Source: Carnobacterium funditum DSM 5970
Lineage (GTDB): Bacteria; Bacillota; Bacilli; Lactobacillales; Carnobacteriaceae
Assembly: GCF_000744185.1 (NCBI RefSeq)
Contig: NZ_JQLL01000001.1
Location: forward strand, 1,116,001-1,180,000
Direction of reading: 5' to 3'
Length of the DNA stretch: 64,000 nucleotides
Numbering within the stretch: the first letter of the stretch is position 1; every line of letters begins with the position of its first letter. The translations under genes were made by a program, and so were the position numbers. Under the pieces are notes generated by a model, which searched no databases, had not been told where the DNA came from, and worked only from the letters and a program-made list of their open reading frames with translations. Below are positions 6,678 to 15,871 of the stretch, one piece after another.

Positions 6678-8342
6678 TTAAACTGAACGAGGGTCAATCG
6701 CCATTGGAATATTTTTTACTTTTTCCCATTCTTCCCCTTCAAGACGATAACCAGTTCCAGGTCCCATGTAATCGTTACAGTCATTAACTGCTGAAATGAC
6801 ATTGAACTGATCATCAAAAATTGCAGCTGTTTGTAAAAAGTCTCCAGCAACACGCTGTTTTAACATACTTAACATACTTTCAGCGACATCTTTAAATTCT
6901 GTTTTAGCTAATGCTTTAACAAGATCTACACCTGTAATATTGCGATTCAATAATTCTTGTGCTGCTTTCATATCTTCGACAAGATTACGATCAGGCATAT
7001 CTTTAGAGCCGTGAGCATAGGTTGCTGCTTCTACTTCTTCATCAGTAATTTTTGGAAGATCTAATTCATCAAAAATTGCTTGAATAGCACGAGCTGCTTT
7101 ATTACGTACTTTGATAGTTTCTTCTTCTGTAACTGGGCGAAGACCTCCATCAACCTTTAAATCACGTTGAAAAACTAAATAATCATCAATATCTTCTATA
7201 TCTGTATTTGAACCAGCAAACATATTGTCATAATTAGGAACTGCTGAAAAACCACAAGAGATAATATCAGTACCTGGCAAAAATTGACACATTAGCTTCT
7301 CAGTACGGCGCATATCAGAATGGGAAAATGCTTGGTCATTTCCTGAAGCAACTTCTAGGTCTAACAGAACACAGATTAAGTTTTCTGCTAACACTTCACG
7401 TATTCCTGTTGGAACTGCACCTGGGATACCAATACAACTTACAGCACCATTTTGTAGCCCTTGAACACCGCTGGCTTTTGTAATAAAAATACAACGTGCT
7501 TCAAGATATAACATTGATTTTCCTTCTGCATATCCCATCATAACTTCAGATCCCGCTCCGGATGTAAACCGCATTTTTAATCCACGAGATGCATAACAAG
7601 ATGCTAAGAATCCTTTAGACCAAGGTGTGTCATCTCCATCTGTAAACACTGGTTCTGTACCATATACAGATATTGTTTCAGCATATGACGTAAAACCACG
7701 CATACCTAAATCAAGTTCTGCAGCTTCTTCTACTGAACATTGTGTTAATACTCCTGGTCGCCCAACTTGTGACCCAACTAAAAGTGAAATAGCATTAAAT
7801 GGTGCATAACGACCAACAGCAACGGTCGTTTCTTGCTCGGCAAAGCCTCTGAAAGCACCTTCTGCTGCATCTGCTGCAATTTGAACGGGATTATCACGTA
7901 AATTAGTAACATGTGATTGTGTAGCTGGGCGTCTTCTTGAATGCATTTTTTGCATCGCCATCATCATCTCGACAACATTCATTTGACTAACAACCTCAAC
8001 AATTTTAGCTGGTGTCATAGAAGTCGTTAAATCAATAATAATCGAACGCGAAATATTAGGATCACACAACATATTAGCCAATTTTACTGAATCCATTGCC
8101 AAAACGTTCTCAGCATTATCTTTTTCAATACCATAGTCTGCTATATAATAATCAATTAAATCAAAATCTTCACGTCTTTTTCCGTCAAGTTCTGTAATAA
8201 TTCCATTTTCAATCTTAATGCTAGGTTTTGGATCATTTGGACTTTCCATGGCGATAAAACCTTCTTCTATCCATTCCTTTACAAAACCATCTTTATGGAT
8301 TGAACGTTTTTCTAATACTTCAAATCGTTTTGATCTTTTCAT
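6678..8342 (-). CDS. pduC: B12-dependent glycerol/diol dehydratase large subunit
   Basis: A 554-residue alpha subunit forming the TIM-barrel active site, the exact length of characterised diol dehydratases. Conserved blocks include MMAMQKMHSRRRPATQSHVTN, GRYAPFNAISLLVGSQ, SVEEAAELDLGMRG, the substrate-binding GSGSEVMMGYAEG-like segment (here TSGAGSEVMMGYAEG), and the C-terminal GPGTGYRLEG. It converts glycerol to 3-hydroxypropionaldehyde by radical chemistry with adenosylcobalamin. Sequence style is closer to pdu diol dehydratases than to the Klebsiella DhaB line (family-knowledge judgement). The upstream ribosome site AGGAGGGA overlaps the stop codon of the truncated shell-protein gene. Confidence 0.97.
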   Translation of the reverse strand: MKRSKRFEVLEKRSIHKDGFVKEWIEEGFIAMESPNDPKPSIKIENGIITELDGKRREDFDLIDYYIADYGIEKDNAENVLAMDSVKLANMLCDPNISRSIIIDLTTSMTPAKIVEVVSQMNVVEMMMAMQKMHSRRRPATQSHVTNLRDNPVQIAADAAEGAFRGFAEQETTVAVGRYAPFNAISLLVGSQVGRPGVLTQCSVEEAAELDLGMRGFTSYAETISVYGTEPVFTDGDDTPWSKGFLASCYASRGLKMRFTSGAGSEVMMGYAEGKSMLYLEARCIFITKASGVQGLQNGAVSCIGIPGAVPTGIREVLAENLICVLLDLEVASGNDQAFSHSDMRRTEKLMCQFLPGTDIISCGFSAVPNYDNMFAGSNTDIEDIDDYLVFQRDLKVDGGLRPVTEEETIKVRNKAARAIQAIFDELDLPKITDEEVEAATYAHGSKDMPDRNLVEDMKAAQELLNRNITGVDLVKALAKTEFKDVAESMLSMLKQRVAGDFLQTAAIFDDQFNVISAVNDCNDYMGPGTGYRLEGEEWEKVKNIPMAIDPRSV

Positions 8343-8357
8343 TCTATAATCCCTCCT

Positions 8358-8495
8358 CTAAGCAGTGATTAACCCTTGACTAATTTTTTCTTGTCCTACT
8401 AATGTAACATTAGCTGCTTTTAACATTGCATCTGTTGCTTTGATTGATGCAATTAAACCACGTGTTTCAATCAAGCCTAATGCTTTTTGTTGCAT
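8358..8495 (-). pseudogene. Truncated BMC-H shell protein (45 codons)
   Basis: A short ORF with a strong ribosome site (GGAGG, 9 nt before ATG at 8495) encodes 45 residues that match the beginning of hexameric microcompartment shell proteins (PduA/PduJ/EutM type): [19 protein letters not shown], then [19 protein letters not shown] and a TAG. Intact BMC-H proteins run about 90 residues and continue after this point with a Val-Arg-Gly-Asp strand and an Ala-rich helix. The stop lies immediately before the dehydratase ribosome site, as if a deletion removed the rest of the shell genes and joined this N-terminus to the pduC leader. The fragment cannot form the full fold. It could still act as a leader ORF that is translated into pduC. 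Confidence 0.82.
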
Positions 8496-8558
8496 AATTT
8501 ATTTCCTCCATTCAAACTAATTTCTTATGAGGGTAAATAATAAACACAAAAATATTTT

Positions 8559-9728
8559 CTATGCTTCGTATGCTTTTTGAAATAGTTTTATGAGATCATC
8601 CTTGTTACCAACTCTAGGATTAGAAAAAGCATTCCCATCTTTCAATGCATTTATTGCCATCTGATCAAAATCTTCTGGTAAAGCACCCAGAGACTTGATA
8701 TTTGTTGGTATACCAACATCTTCAGAAATACGAATCATTGCTTCAATAGCTTTATCGGCAGCTTCCCTAACGGATAATCCTGCAATATTCTCACCTAGTA
8801 ATTCTGCAATATCAGAAAAACGCTCTGGATTACTAATAATATTCCATTTTTCAACAGTGGGCATCAACACAGCACAACACACTCCATGAGGAGCATCGTA
8901 CTGCCCACCTAATTGATGAGCCATTGCATGAACATAACCTAAGTCTGCATTATTGAAAGCCATGCCAGCTAAAATTGAAGCATAGGCCATATTGGTTCTT
9001 GCTTCTACGTCATGTCCGTTAGCTACGGCACGTCTCAGATATTTACTAACTAATTTTATTCCTTGAATCGCTTGGGCGTCTGTAATTGGATTTCTATTTA
9101 CTGACACATAAGATTCTACACAGTGTGTTAAGGCATCCATACCTGTGGCAGCAGTTAGGGCTGTCGGAATATCCAGCATGAGCATTGGATCATTAAAAGA
9201 AACTAATGGGACGTTTCGCCAAGAAACAACAACAAATTTCAAATGAGTTTTTTCATTGGTTATAACCGCATGTCGTGTAATTTCTGAGGCCGTTCCAGCT
9301 GTTGTATTTACAGCCATTAGCGGCGGCAAAGGATTTTCTAATGTTTCAATTCCGGCAAGGGATGGTAGGTCATCACCATTTGATAAAACAATACCAATTC
9401 CTTTTCCACAATCATGAGCTGATCCACCACCTATCGTAATGATTGAATCACAATGATTATCAATATATACCTTTTTACCTTCTTTAACATTCCTTATTTT
9501 CGGGTTTGGTTCTACACCATCAAAAATAACGTATGCAATATCAGCTTTCAGTAAAGAACTTTCTGCTTGTTTAACTGGCCCGTTATCTAAGTCTCTTAAG
9601 AAAGTATCTGTTACAATCAATACTTTTTTCATATTCAACATTTTTGCTCTTTCTCCGACCTTTTTAACTACCCCAGGACCAAAAAAATTTACATTAGGCA
9701 TCATAAAATCATAATTCTCTTTTAACAT
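8559..9728 (-). CDS. dhaT: 1,3-propanediol dehydrogenase (iron-containing ADH)
   Basis: A 389-residue group III iron-dependent alcohol dehydrogenase, closest in pattern to DhaT, which reduces 3-hydroxypropionaldehyde to 1,3-propanediol and regenerates NAD+. The NAD-binding GGGSAHDCGKGIG motif is at about residues 100-112. Putative metal ligands are Asp198 and His202 (GMDALTHCVES), His267 and His281 (YVHAMAHQLGG, DAPHGVCC). It lies between the dihydroxyacetone kinase genes and the dehydratase genes on the same strand, 30 bp after dhaM. A PduQ-type assignment is possible because the operon is pdu-like, but length and motifs fit DhaT well. Confidence 0.93.
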   Translation of the reverse strand: MLKENYDFMMPNVNFFGPGVVKKVGERAKMLNMKKVLIVTDTFLRDLDNGPVKQAESSLLKADIAYVIFDGVEPNPKIRNVKEGKKVYIDNHCDSIITIGGGSAHDCGKGIGIVLSNGDDLPSLAGIETLENPLPPLMAVNTTAGTASEITRHAVITNEKTHLKFVVVSWRNVPLVSFNDPMLMLDIPTALTAATGMDALTHCVESYVSVNRNPITDAQAIQGIKLVSKYLRRAVANGHDVEARTNMAYASILAGMAFNNADLGYVHAMAHQLGGQYDAPHGVCCAVLMPTVEKWNIISNPERFSDIAELLGENIAGLSVREAADKAIEAMIRISEDVGIPTNIKSLGALPEDFDQMAINALKDGNAFSNPRVGNKDDLIKLFQKAYEA

Positions 9729-9757
9729 ATCTATTCCCCAATTCTTCTTATATTTTT

Positions 9758-10132
9758 TTATTTATCAATCTGCATTTCTTTTAGTTGCTCTTCAACTGCC
9801 TCTTGAGTAACGTCAGCCTGTAAAAGTGCCGCTGCAGTATAAGAACCTTCAACAATTGGAACATCATAAATCGTAATCGATTTATCGCTAAGTTCTTTTA
9901 CCATTTCCAAGTTCATTTTAGCACTACCTAAATCATAAAAAGCTAATAGATGATCAGATGAATGATTGTTGACTAATTCAAGAATGGTATCAAAACTTGT
10001 TCCAATCTCAGTCTTGTCTACCCCGCCAATCACTTCAATAGCAACATCTTTGGCAACTTCTTGAAGCAATCGCTCAACACCTTTTGCAATCTCATAAACA
10101 TGAGAGATAATAATCATTCCTGGTTTCTCCAT
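9758..10132 (-). CDS. dhaM: Dihydroxyacetone kinase phosphotransfer subunit DhaM
   Basis: A 124-residue EIIA-mannose-like protein. The N-terminal IIISHVYEIAKGVERLL holds the phospho-accepting His10, and EVIGGVDKTEIGTSFDTI and FYDLGSAKMNLEMV follow as in DhaM of Lactococcus. It receives phosphate from HPr and passes it to ADP bound on DhaL. Unlike enterobacterial DhaM it is a single EIIA domain without HPr or EI extensions, as usual in Firmicutes. Its ATG overlaps the dhaL stop region by 1 bp, indicating coupled translation. Confidence 0.94.
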   Translation of the reverse strand: MEKPGMIIISHVYEIAKGVERLLQEVAKDVAIEVIGGVDKTEIGTSFDTILELVNNHSSDHLLAFYDLGSAKMNLEMVKELSDKSITIYDVPIVEGSYTAAALLQADVTQEAVEEQLKEMQIDK

Positions 10133-10713
10133 TATTTTCCCTCCGATTCCAACATAGCCTTAAATAGTAAAGCAGACGAATAGGCACCAGGATCAATGTG
10201 TCCAATGGAACGTTCTCCTACATATGAGGCACGGCCTTTTTTAGCTTTTAATGGTTTCGTCGCTTCAACAGCCTCATCAATCACATCACTTGTTAATTGA
10301 TTGTCTTCTACTGCTTGAACAACAGGTGCCCAAACATCAATCATCGTTTTATCGCCAATTTCAGCTTTCCCACGCTTTTGGATACTTTCTAATCCACCTT
10401 GAAGTATTTTACTCCATGAAGAATCATCTTGCTGAAGTGTTTTTAACATACCCATAAATGCTGAACCATATAAGGGACCTGAAGCTCCTCCAACTTTACT
10501 TAATAAAGTTGTCGTAACTAATTTTAAAAGTGCTTCAAGCGAATCAGGAGATTCTGATTCAATTGCCTGAATAACGTGAGACATGCCTCTCGACATATTA
10601 TTACCATGATCGCTATCTCCAATTGGTGTGTCCAGCTGGGTTAAATAATCTTTTTCTTGTTGGATTTTTTCATTAAATAACTCCATCCAACGAATACCTG
10701 TTTGAACATTCAT
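10132..10713 (-). CDS. dhaL: Dihydroxyacetone kinase ADP-binding subunit DhaL
   Basis: A 193-residue DhaL protein. It carries the two nucleotide/Mg motifs GDSDHGNNMSRG near residue 41 and KVGGASGPLYGSAFMG near residue 78, plus the C-terminal KKGRASYVGERSIGHIDPGA loop. DhaL keeps ADP/ATP bound and shuttles phosphate from DhaM to dihydroxyacetone on DhaK. The start is set at ATG 10713 with AAGGAG 11 nt upstream. An ATG at 10734 would add seven residues but has a poor ribosome site. Confidence 0.95.
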   Translation of the reverse strand: MNVQTGIRWMELFNEKIQQEKDYLTQLDTPIGDSDHGNNMSRGMSHVIQAIESESPDSLEALLKLVTTTLLSKVGGASGPLYGSAFMGMLKTLQQDDSSWSKILQGGLESIQKRGKAEIGDKTMIDVWAPVVQAVEDNQLTSDVIDEAVEATKPLKAKKGRASYVGERSIGHIDPGAYSSALLFKAMLESEGK

Positions 10714-10756
10714 CTTAGTTCGAACTCCTTTCATCCCTCAATCATTCGTTCTTATT

Positions 10757-11746
10757 TTACCAGGCGATTGTTTTAACTGGCGCATTTAGTGCTTCAAGAT
10801 AAAAATCATTTTCTAAATGAAGTAGGGTCAACGACAATCCTTGCATTTCAAGTGATGTCATAAAGTTGCCTATTTTATAAAAATCAATAGACCAATTACA
10901 TTTATCCATCAGTTTTTTTACATCATTTGTAAAGACATATTGCTCCATTAATGGTGTGCCACCAAGTCCATTGATCATTACTGCAAATTGACCTTTTTCT
11001 TTCCCATCAAATTCTTTAACTACCTTCGTCAACAATTCGTCAGCGAGGTCATAAGAAGGTTGTAATTTTTCTCTACGGTACCCTGGTTCTCCATGAATAC
11101 CTACTCCATATTCAATTTCATCTTCAGCTAAAGTAAAGCTTGGCTGAGCAGCACCAGGTGTTGTTACGCCAGTAAGTGCGAGTCCAATAGATTTAATATT
11201 AGGCATTAAGTCGTCGGCTAATTTTTTTATTTCTTTAATCGACTTTCCTTGTTCAGCAGCGTAGCCGAGTATTTTGTGAACAAATATCGTCCCTGCTACT
11301 CCACGTTTCCCTTGAGTATACAGACTATCTTCAACGGCAATATCATCATCTACAACGATATTTTCTACTGTAATATCTTCCGTTTCGGCCATTTCTTGAG
11401 CCATTTCAAAATTCATAATATCTCCAGAATAGTTCTTAATGACTAAGAACACACCTGCACCCTCATCAGCTGCCTTAATGGCTTCTAAAATTTGGTCTGG
11501 TGTTGGAGAAGTAAATACCGCACCACAAACAGCAGCAGACAACATGCCTTCCCCAACAAATCCAGCATGAGCTGGTTCGTGCCCACTTCCTCCGCCAGAA
11601 ATAATCGCTACTTTTCCAGTTTTTTTTGTTTTACGTTGGATGACGCCTGTTTCAGATACTCTTTTAATTAAATCGGAATGCGCTACAATCATTCCTTCTA
11701 TCATTTCATCAACAATTTTATTTGGATCATTCATAATTTTTTTCAT
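10757..11746 (-). CDS. dhaK: Dihydroxyacetone kinase substrate-binding subunit DhaK
   Basis: A 329-residue DhaK. The glycine-rich ISGGGSGHEPAHAGFVG motif sits at about residues 49-65, and His218 in GVGIHGEPG is the residue that forms a covalent hemiaminal with dihydroxyacetone. It phosphorylates dihydroxyacetone to DHAP, feeding glycolysis, using PTS phosphate via DhaL-DhaM. It follows gldA by 32 bp, and AAAGGA precedes its ATG. Together with gldA it forms the oxidative branch of anaerobic glycerol fermentation. Confidence 0.96.
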   Translation of the reverse strand: MKKIMNDPNKIVDEMIEGMIVAHSDLIKRVSETGVIQRKTKKTGKVAIISGGGSGHEPAHAGFVGEGMLSAAVCGAVFTSPTPDQILEAIKAADEGAGVFLVIKNYSGDIMNFEMAQEMAETEDITVENIVVDDDIAVEDSLYTQGKRGVAGTIFVHKILGYAAEQGKSIKEIKKLADDLMPNIKSIGLALTGVTTPGAAQPSFTLAEDEIEYGVGIHGEPGYRREKLQPSYDLADELLTKVVKEFDGKEKGQFAVMINGLGGTPLMEQYVFTNDVKKLMDKCNWSIDFYKIGNFMTSLEMQGLSLTLLHLENDFYLEALNAPVKTIAW

Positions 11747-11778
11747 CTAGTTTCATTCCTTTAATTCTTATTTTAAAT

Positions 11779-12918
11779 TTATTTAACTGCCTTGATTTTT
11801 TTGTAATCACGTCCAAGTGCATCTGCTGCAATAATAGCTTGAGCAACACTTTCAGGTGTAACTTTAAAAGGCATAGCGTGAATAGATTCTTCAGGAATAC
11901 AGGCTTTTTCTGCAACTTTTAGGATATCTTCATAGTTTACTTCTTTTACGTCTAAATCTGCTAAAGAGACAGGTAAGCCAACAGATAAGCTAAAATCTAA
12001 TAATTCTTCGACTTCTTTTTTTGGTGCATCTTCAAGGATAAGTTGAACAAATGTTGTAAAGGCTACTTGCTCTCCATGGAAATAATTATGAGGGCCATCT
12101 AAAACCGTCAAGCCATTGTAAATAGCATGTGCTGCAGCTAATCCACCTGACTCAAAACCAAGACCAGATAATAATGTATTGGCTTCAATAATATTCTCTA
12201 AAGCCGGTGTAACAACATTGTGATCACAAGCAATCTTAGCATTATAGCCACTTTCGAGAACGGTTTCATAACAAACCTTAGCTAATGTAATAGATGCAAT
12301 CGTACCTTTAGCAGGTTCGGTATCACCAGTGTGGAAGCCATTTGGTAAGCCGGCGTTTACATTTGAATTTGAACGACGTGTTGCACGTGCTTCATAGTAA
12401 GTAGCCAGTGCATCGCCCATTCCAGATACTAAAAATCGTGTTGGTGCTTGAGCAATAACAGTTGTGTCCATTAATACAACACTAGGATTTTTAATAAAAT
12501 AAGCATACTCGTCAAAGTGGTGATCTTTCGTATAAAGTACTGCAGAATGACTAGTTGGTGCATCTGTAGCTGCAATAGTTGGGCAGACAATTAAATTATG
12601 GCCATTGGCAACTGTTTTAGAAGTATCGATTGCTTTCCCACCACCGAGACCAACTATGACGTCTGCTCCTTTTTCTTTTGCTAATTTTTTAAGACGCACG
12701 ACTTCTTCACGTGTTGCTTCGCCACCAAAGTTAGCTAGATGTACGTTGATGCCAAAACGTTTTGCCGTTTGATTTAACTTATCTTCAACTCGAATGATAT
12801 CATCTGGATTCCCGATAACTAAAGCCGATTCTCCTAAGGACTTAATATAAAAACCTAAATTTAATAATTCATTTTCTCCTTGAACATACTTTGCTGGACT
12901 AATAAAAGCTTTTCTCAT
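11779..12918 (-). CDS. gldA: Glycerol dehydrogenase
   Basis: A 379-residue Zn/Fe-dependent glycerol dehydrogenase (GldA/DhaD) oxidising glycerol to dihydroxyacetone with NAD+. The nucleotide motif VIVGLGGGKAIDTSK is at about residues 87-101. Likely metal ligands are Asp169 (GMGDALATYYEA), His264 (AAAHAIYNG) and His281 (HNYFHGEQVAF). It is the first gene of the long leftward dha operon, with GAGGAGG 8 nt before its ATG. The divergent regulatory region at 12919-13126 separates it from the TetR-type regulator. Confidence 0.96.
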   Translation of the reverse strand: MRKAFISPAKYVQGENELLNLGFYIKSLGESALVIGNPDDIIRVEDKLNQTAKRFGINVHLANFGGEATREEVVRLKKLAKEKGADVIVGLGGGKAIDTSKTVANGHNLIVCPTIAATDAPTSHSAVLYTKDHHFDEYAYFIKNPSVVLMDTTVIAQAPTRFLVSGMGDALATYYEARATRRSNSNVNAGLPNGFHTGDTEPAKGTIASITLAKVCYETVLESGYNAKIACDHNVVTPALENIIEANTLLSGLGFESGGLAAAHAIYNGLTVLDGPHNYFHGEQVAFTTFVQLILEDAPKKEVEELLDFSLSVGLPVSLADLDVKEVNYEDILKVAEKACIPEESIHAMPFKVTPESVAQAIIAADALGRDYKKIKAVK

Positions 12919-12984
12919 TTCTTATTCCTCCTCATATTTTTTAAAATGAAGTCACTCTTGAAATAATAAATGACTCCTTTTAAA

Positions 12985-13017
12985 TCTAAACTAAGTTTAA
13001 TAAGAAAGCGGTATCAT
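12985..13017. promoter_or_regulatory. Candidate dha operator and catabolite-response site
   Basis: The divergent region holds a short palindrome AAACTAAGTTT at 12988-12998 and, adjoining it at about 13002-13017, a sequence (AAGAAAGCGGTATCAT) that fits the CcpA cre consensus with one mismatch. A possible leftward promoter has TTGAAA and TAAACT spaced 17 bp around the same sites. Control of gldA-dhaK by the neighbouring regulator and by CcpA is inferred, not shown. Confidence 0.4.
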
Positions 13018-13126
13018 TTCAACAGACAAAAGACACCCTTTGTCCGCTTCAATTATTTTGAAGTATGACGTATAATAGAAAGGAATAGAATAGGGTAGTT
13101 AATAGGTTGTCAAAGGGGTCCCCAGT

Positions 13127-13669
13127 ATGAACCAACAAAATACAACAAAAAAAATTATTTCTTGCTCTTTCAAAAATCTAGCTATCGAAAAAGTAATTGA
13201 CAAAATATCCATAACAGATATCATGGATCAGACTGATTACCGCCGCCAAACTTTCTATGATCATTTTGATGATAAATATGATTTGATTACCTGGATATTT
13301 TCTTATGATGTCACTGATCTCATTCAATCTATTATGAAATGGGGAAAATGGGAGGAAGTATTATTCCATCTAATAAACTATCTCGAAGAGAATAGAACGT
13401 ATTATAAAAAAATAGTTTCAAACATAAAATTAGATTCCTTTAAAGATTATTTTATCTATTACATCAAACAAAGTATTCAAACTATTACGGATGACTACCT
13501 CCAAACACATTCTATTTCTGATAGCAACCACGCTCTGGTAAAAACAAAAATTGATTTTTGTGCTTATGGATTATCTGAAATGCTCTATCATTGGGTATTA
13601 GAAGATTGTGAGCCAAACAGTGCTGACTATCATGAGCTCCTCATCAAAGTAATTTACTTTAGAATTTAA
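13127..13669 (+). CDS. TetR-family regulator, DhaS-like
   Basis: A 180-residue TetR/AcrR-type regulator. The helix-turn-helix spans about residues 10-55, with SITDIMDQTDYRRQTFYDHFDDKYDLITWIF-like recognition and linker segments. The C-terminal helical domain resembles the DhaS/TetR_C_33 group, which in Lactococcus activates dihydroxyacetone kinase genes through DhaQ. No dhaQ is present here. It is divergent from gldA across about 208 bp and upstream of glpK, so it is the likely pathway regulator. Whether it activates or represses, and its ligand, cannot be read from sequence. Confidence 0.85.
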   Translation: MNQQNTTKKIISCSFKNLAIEKVIDKISITDIMDQTDYRRQTFYDHFDDKYDLITWIFSYDVTDLIQSIMKWGKWEEVLFHLINYLEENRTYYKKIVSNIKLDSFKDYFIYYIKQSIQTITDDYLQTHSISDSNHALVKTKIDFCAYGLSEMLYHWVLEDCEPNSADYHELLIKVIYFRI

Positions 13670-13756
13670 AGGTAAGAGACACTAAGAAAAATAGTATTTT
13701 TAATAGAAGAAAGAATACTCATTTACTATACAACCTATTTAAGGACGTGATTGCTT

Positions 13757-15271
13757 ATGGCAGAATATATTTTAGCCATTGACCAAGGAACAACAACCAC
13801 ACGTGCGATTATTATCGATCGTCAAGGAAATTATATCGGTACCGCAGCTCAACATTTTGAACAACAAGTTCCACAATCTGGCTGGGTAGAACAAGACCCA
13901 ACTATTATTTGGCAATCTGTTTGTGAAGTGATTCAAAAGGTAATGAAGCAATCTGATCTTTCATTCAACCAGATTAAGGCACTAGGCATAACAACTCAGC
14001 GTGAAACAACTATCGTTTGGGATCGTAAAACTGGGCAACCGATACACAATGCCGTTGTCTGGAGCTCCAGCCAATCACTCGCTATTGTTAAACAACTTGA
14101 AAATGAAGAGATTGAAACTTACATCCATGAGAAGACTGGTTTAGTTTTGAGCCCTTATTTTTCTGCTAGTAAAATTCGTTGGATCCTCGATCACCATCCG
14201 GGTTCACAAGAACGAGCAGAGCGTGGTGAGCTAGCTTTTGGGACTGTCGATAGTTGGCTTATTTGGAATCTAACCAATGGCAAGTTGCATTGTACCGACC
14301 ACACAAATGCTTCAAGAACGATGTTATTTGATATTCATACGCTAGAATGGGATGACTATTTATTAAATCTTTTCAACATTCCAAAGAGTCTTTTGCCAAA
14401 GGTCTTCCCTAGTTCTCATGTCTATGGTTTGACCGATACGGCTATTTTTGATGGAGTGGCTATTCCTATTAGCGGTGTTGCTGGAAATCAACAAGCAGCG
14501 TTATTTGGTCAGTTAGCTTTTCAACCAGGCCAAGTAAAAAGCACTTATGGTCAAGGAACTTTTATTGTTATGAATACGGGCTCTGAACCTAAACTTTCTA
14601 AACATAAATTACTCACTACAATCGGTTATTCCATTGATAATAAAATAACCTATGCCCTCGAGGGTTCAGCTCTTATTTCGGGTAGTGCTATTGACTGGTT
14701 GAAAGATAGTTTGCAGTTATTTGAATCAATCGAAGATTCAGAATTATTAGCTCTTAAAGCAGAAAAAAATTCTGGGATTTATGTTGTTCCAACCTTTAGA
14801 GGAATTGGTGCTCCCTATTGGGATTCAAATGCACGAGGAGCTTTTTTAGGAATCAACGAATCTACTAGTCGGCGAGAACTAGTTCGAGCAACCTTAGAAT
14901 CTATCGCTTATCAAGTTAGTGATATCATTGAATTAATGGAATCAGATACAGGTATTTCAGTAGACCTTCTCCATGTTGATGGCGGAGCTGCACAAAATAA
15001 TCTTTTGATTCAATTTCAAGCAGATATTCTTAAAAAAACCGTTAGACGTATCGAACGTCTAGAAACAACGGGACTAGGAGCAGCGTACCTTGCTGGATTA
15101 GCTATTGGGTATTGGCGTGATCAAAGCGAGTTAGCAGCTTTAGTATCTGAGAATGAACAATTCGAACCGCATATGACTGATAAAGAGCGACAAGAACGAC
15201 TCCACGGTTGGCATAGTGCAGTTGAAGCTATCCGTTATTACACTAAATTAGTACATGGATCATCATTTTAA
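13757..15271 (+). CDS. glpK: Glycerol kinase
   Basis: A 504-residue FGGY-family glycerol kinase that makes glycerol 3-phosphate. The N-terminal ATPase motif is YILAIDQGTTTTRAIIID, substrate-side residues occur in GITTQRETTIVWDR, and the C-terminal FGGY signature region includes HVDGGAAQNNLLIQFQADI. The PTS-regulatory His loop typical of Firmicutes GlpK (HxxGxxE-like) is near residue 230. The ATG at 13757 is preferred, with AAGGA 11 nt upstream, over the TTG at 13751. It lies 87 bp after the regulator gene on the same strand. It gives a third route for glycerol besides gldA-dhaKLM and the dehydratase. Confidence 0.96.
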   Translation: MAEYILAIDQGTTTTRAIIIDRQGNYIGTAAQHFEQQVPQSGWVEQDPTIIWQSVCEVIQKVMKQSDLSFNQIKALGITTQRETTIVWDRKTGQPIHNAVVWSSSQSLAIVKQLENEEIETYIHEKTGLVLSPYFSASKIRWILDHHPGSQERAERGELAFGTVDSWLIWNLTNGKLHCTDHTNASRTMLFDIHTLEWDDYLLNLFNIPKSLLPKVFPSSHVYGLTDTAIFDGVAIPISGVAGNQQAALFGQLAFQPGQVKSTYGQGTFIVMNTGSEPKLSKHKLLTTIGYSIDNKITYALEGSALISGSAIDWLKDSLQLFESIEDSELLALKAEKNSGIYVVPTFRGIGAPYWDSNARGAFLGINESTSRRELVRATLESIAYQVSDIIELMESDTGISVDLLHVDGGAAQNNLLIQFQADILKKTVRRIERLETTGLGAAYLAGLAIGYWRDQSELAALVSENEQFEPHMTDKERQERLHGWHSAVEAIRYYTKLVHGSSF

Positions 15272-15353
15272 AAAATTGATTGGATAAATAGGGAAATGCA
15301 AGCTATCCCCTACTTACTTAAACGAAAAATACAAGCAATCACAAATAAAAAAA

Positions 15354-15396
15354 AGAATAATTTTTAATCCTTTAGTCCTTTCTTAGAATTATTCTA
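15354..15396. terminator. Weak hairpin after glpK
   Basis: AGAATAATT at 15354-15362 pairs with AATTATTCT at 15388-15396 across a T-rich loop, about 80 bp after the glpK stop. AT-only stem, so the terminator call is tentative. The rest of 15272-15430 shows no gene. Confidence 0.35.
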
Positions 15397-15427
15397 CTCT
15401 TATTGAATATAGATTTTAGGGTTTTCC

Positions 15428-15640
15428 TTTGTCAAATTAAGCTAGATAGTTTCCAGTCTGGTACATTTTCCAAAAATACTTCTATCAGTGTTTTGTAATC
15501 TAAAGACATTCTAGGTATATTGTTTCTTTTGCTCGCAACAGAGGAAGCAAATGTTTGATTGCTGGTATTAAAATCCATTTGCTTGAATAGACCGTCCCGA
15601 CGAAGCAATCCATTAGACTGCTCATTTAGTCCATGTTGTG
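15428..15640 (-). pseudogene. C-terminal remnant of an IS30-family transposase
   Basis: About 62 residues match the end of the two intact IS30 transposases in this window (26160-27119 and 40285-41244): NGLLRRDGLFKQMDF, FASSVASKRNNIPR and SLDYKTLIEVFLENV. The terminal inverted-repeat sequence TTGTCAAATTAAGCTA is also kept at 15430. Everything upstream of the catalytic Glu region is replaced by unrelated sequence at about 15640. Divergence from the intact copies shows it is an older insertion of a related element. Confidence 0.8.
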
Positions 15641-15773
15641 GCATCAAATATGTCGCTGTCTTTAAAGCGGCGATAAAGTGACTACGGCCACTAGATTTTA
15701 CCAGGGGCGCTAAGTTTTTTACCAATGTTTGCCAGTAAGTGTACCACCGATTGCCAGAGAATGTACCACTTAT

Positions 15774-15822
15774 AAAACCACCCCACAACCATTCTAATTA
15801 AAGATGATTGTGGGGTGGTTTA
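15774..15822. repeat. 14-bp inverted repeat
   Basis: AAACCACCCCACAA at 15775-15788 is exactly complementary to 15808-15821, with a 19-nt loop. It lies beyond the IS21-type relic and could be a terminator belonging to that element. Confidence 0.6.
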
Positions 15823-15871
15823 TGCAATCCGATGGATTGCTTTACAATTATTATTATTGATTATGGATAAA

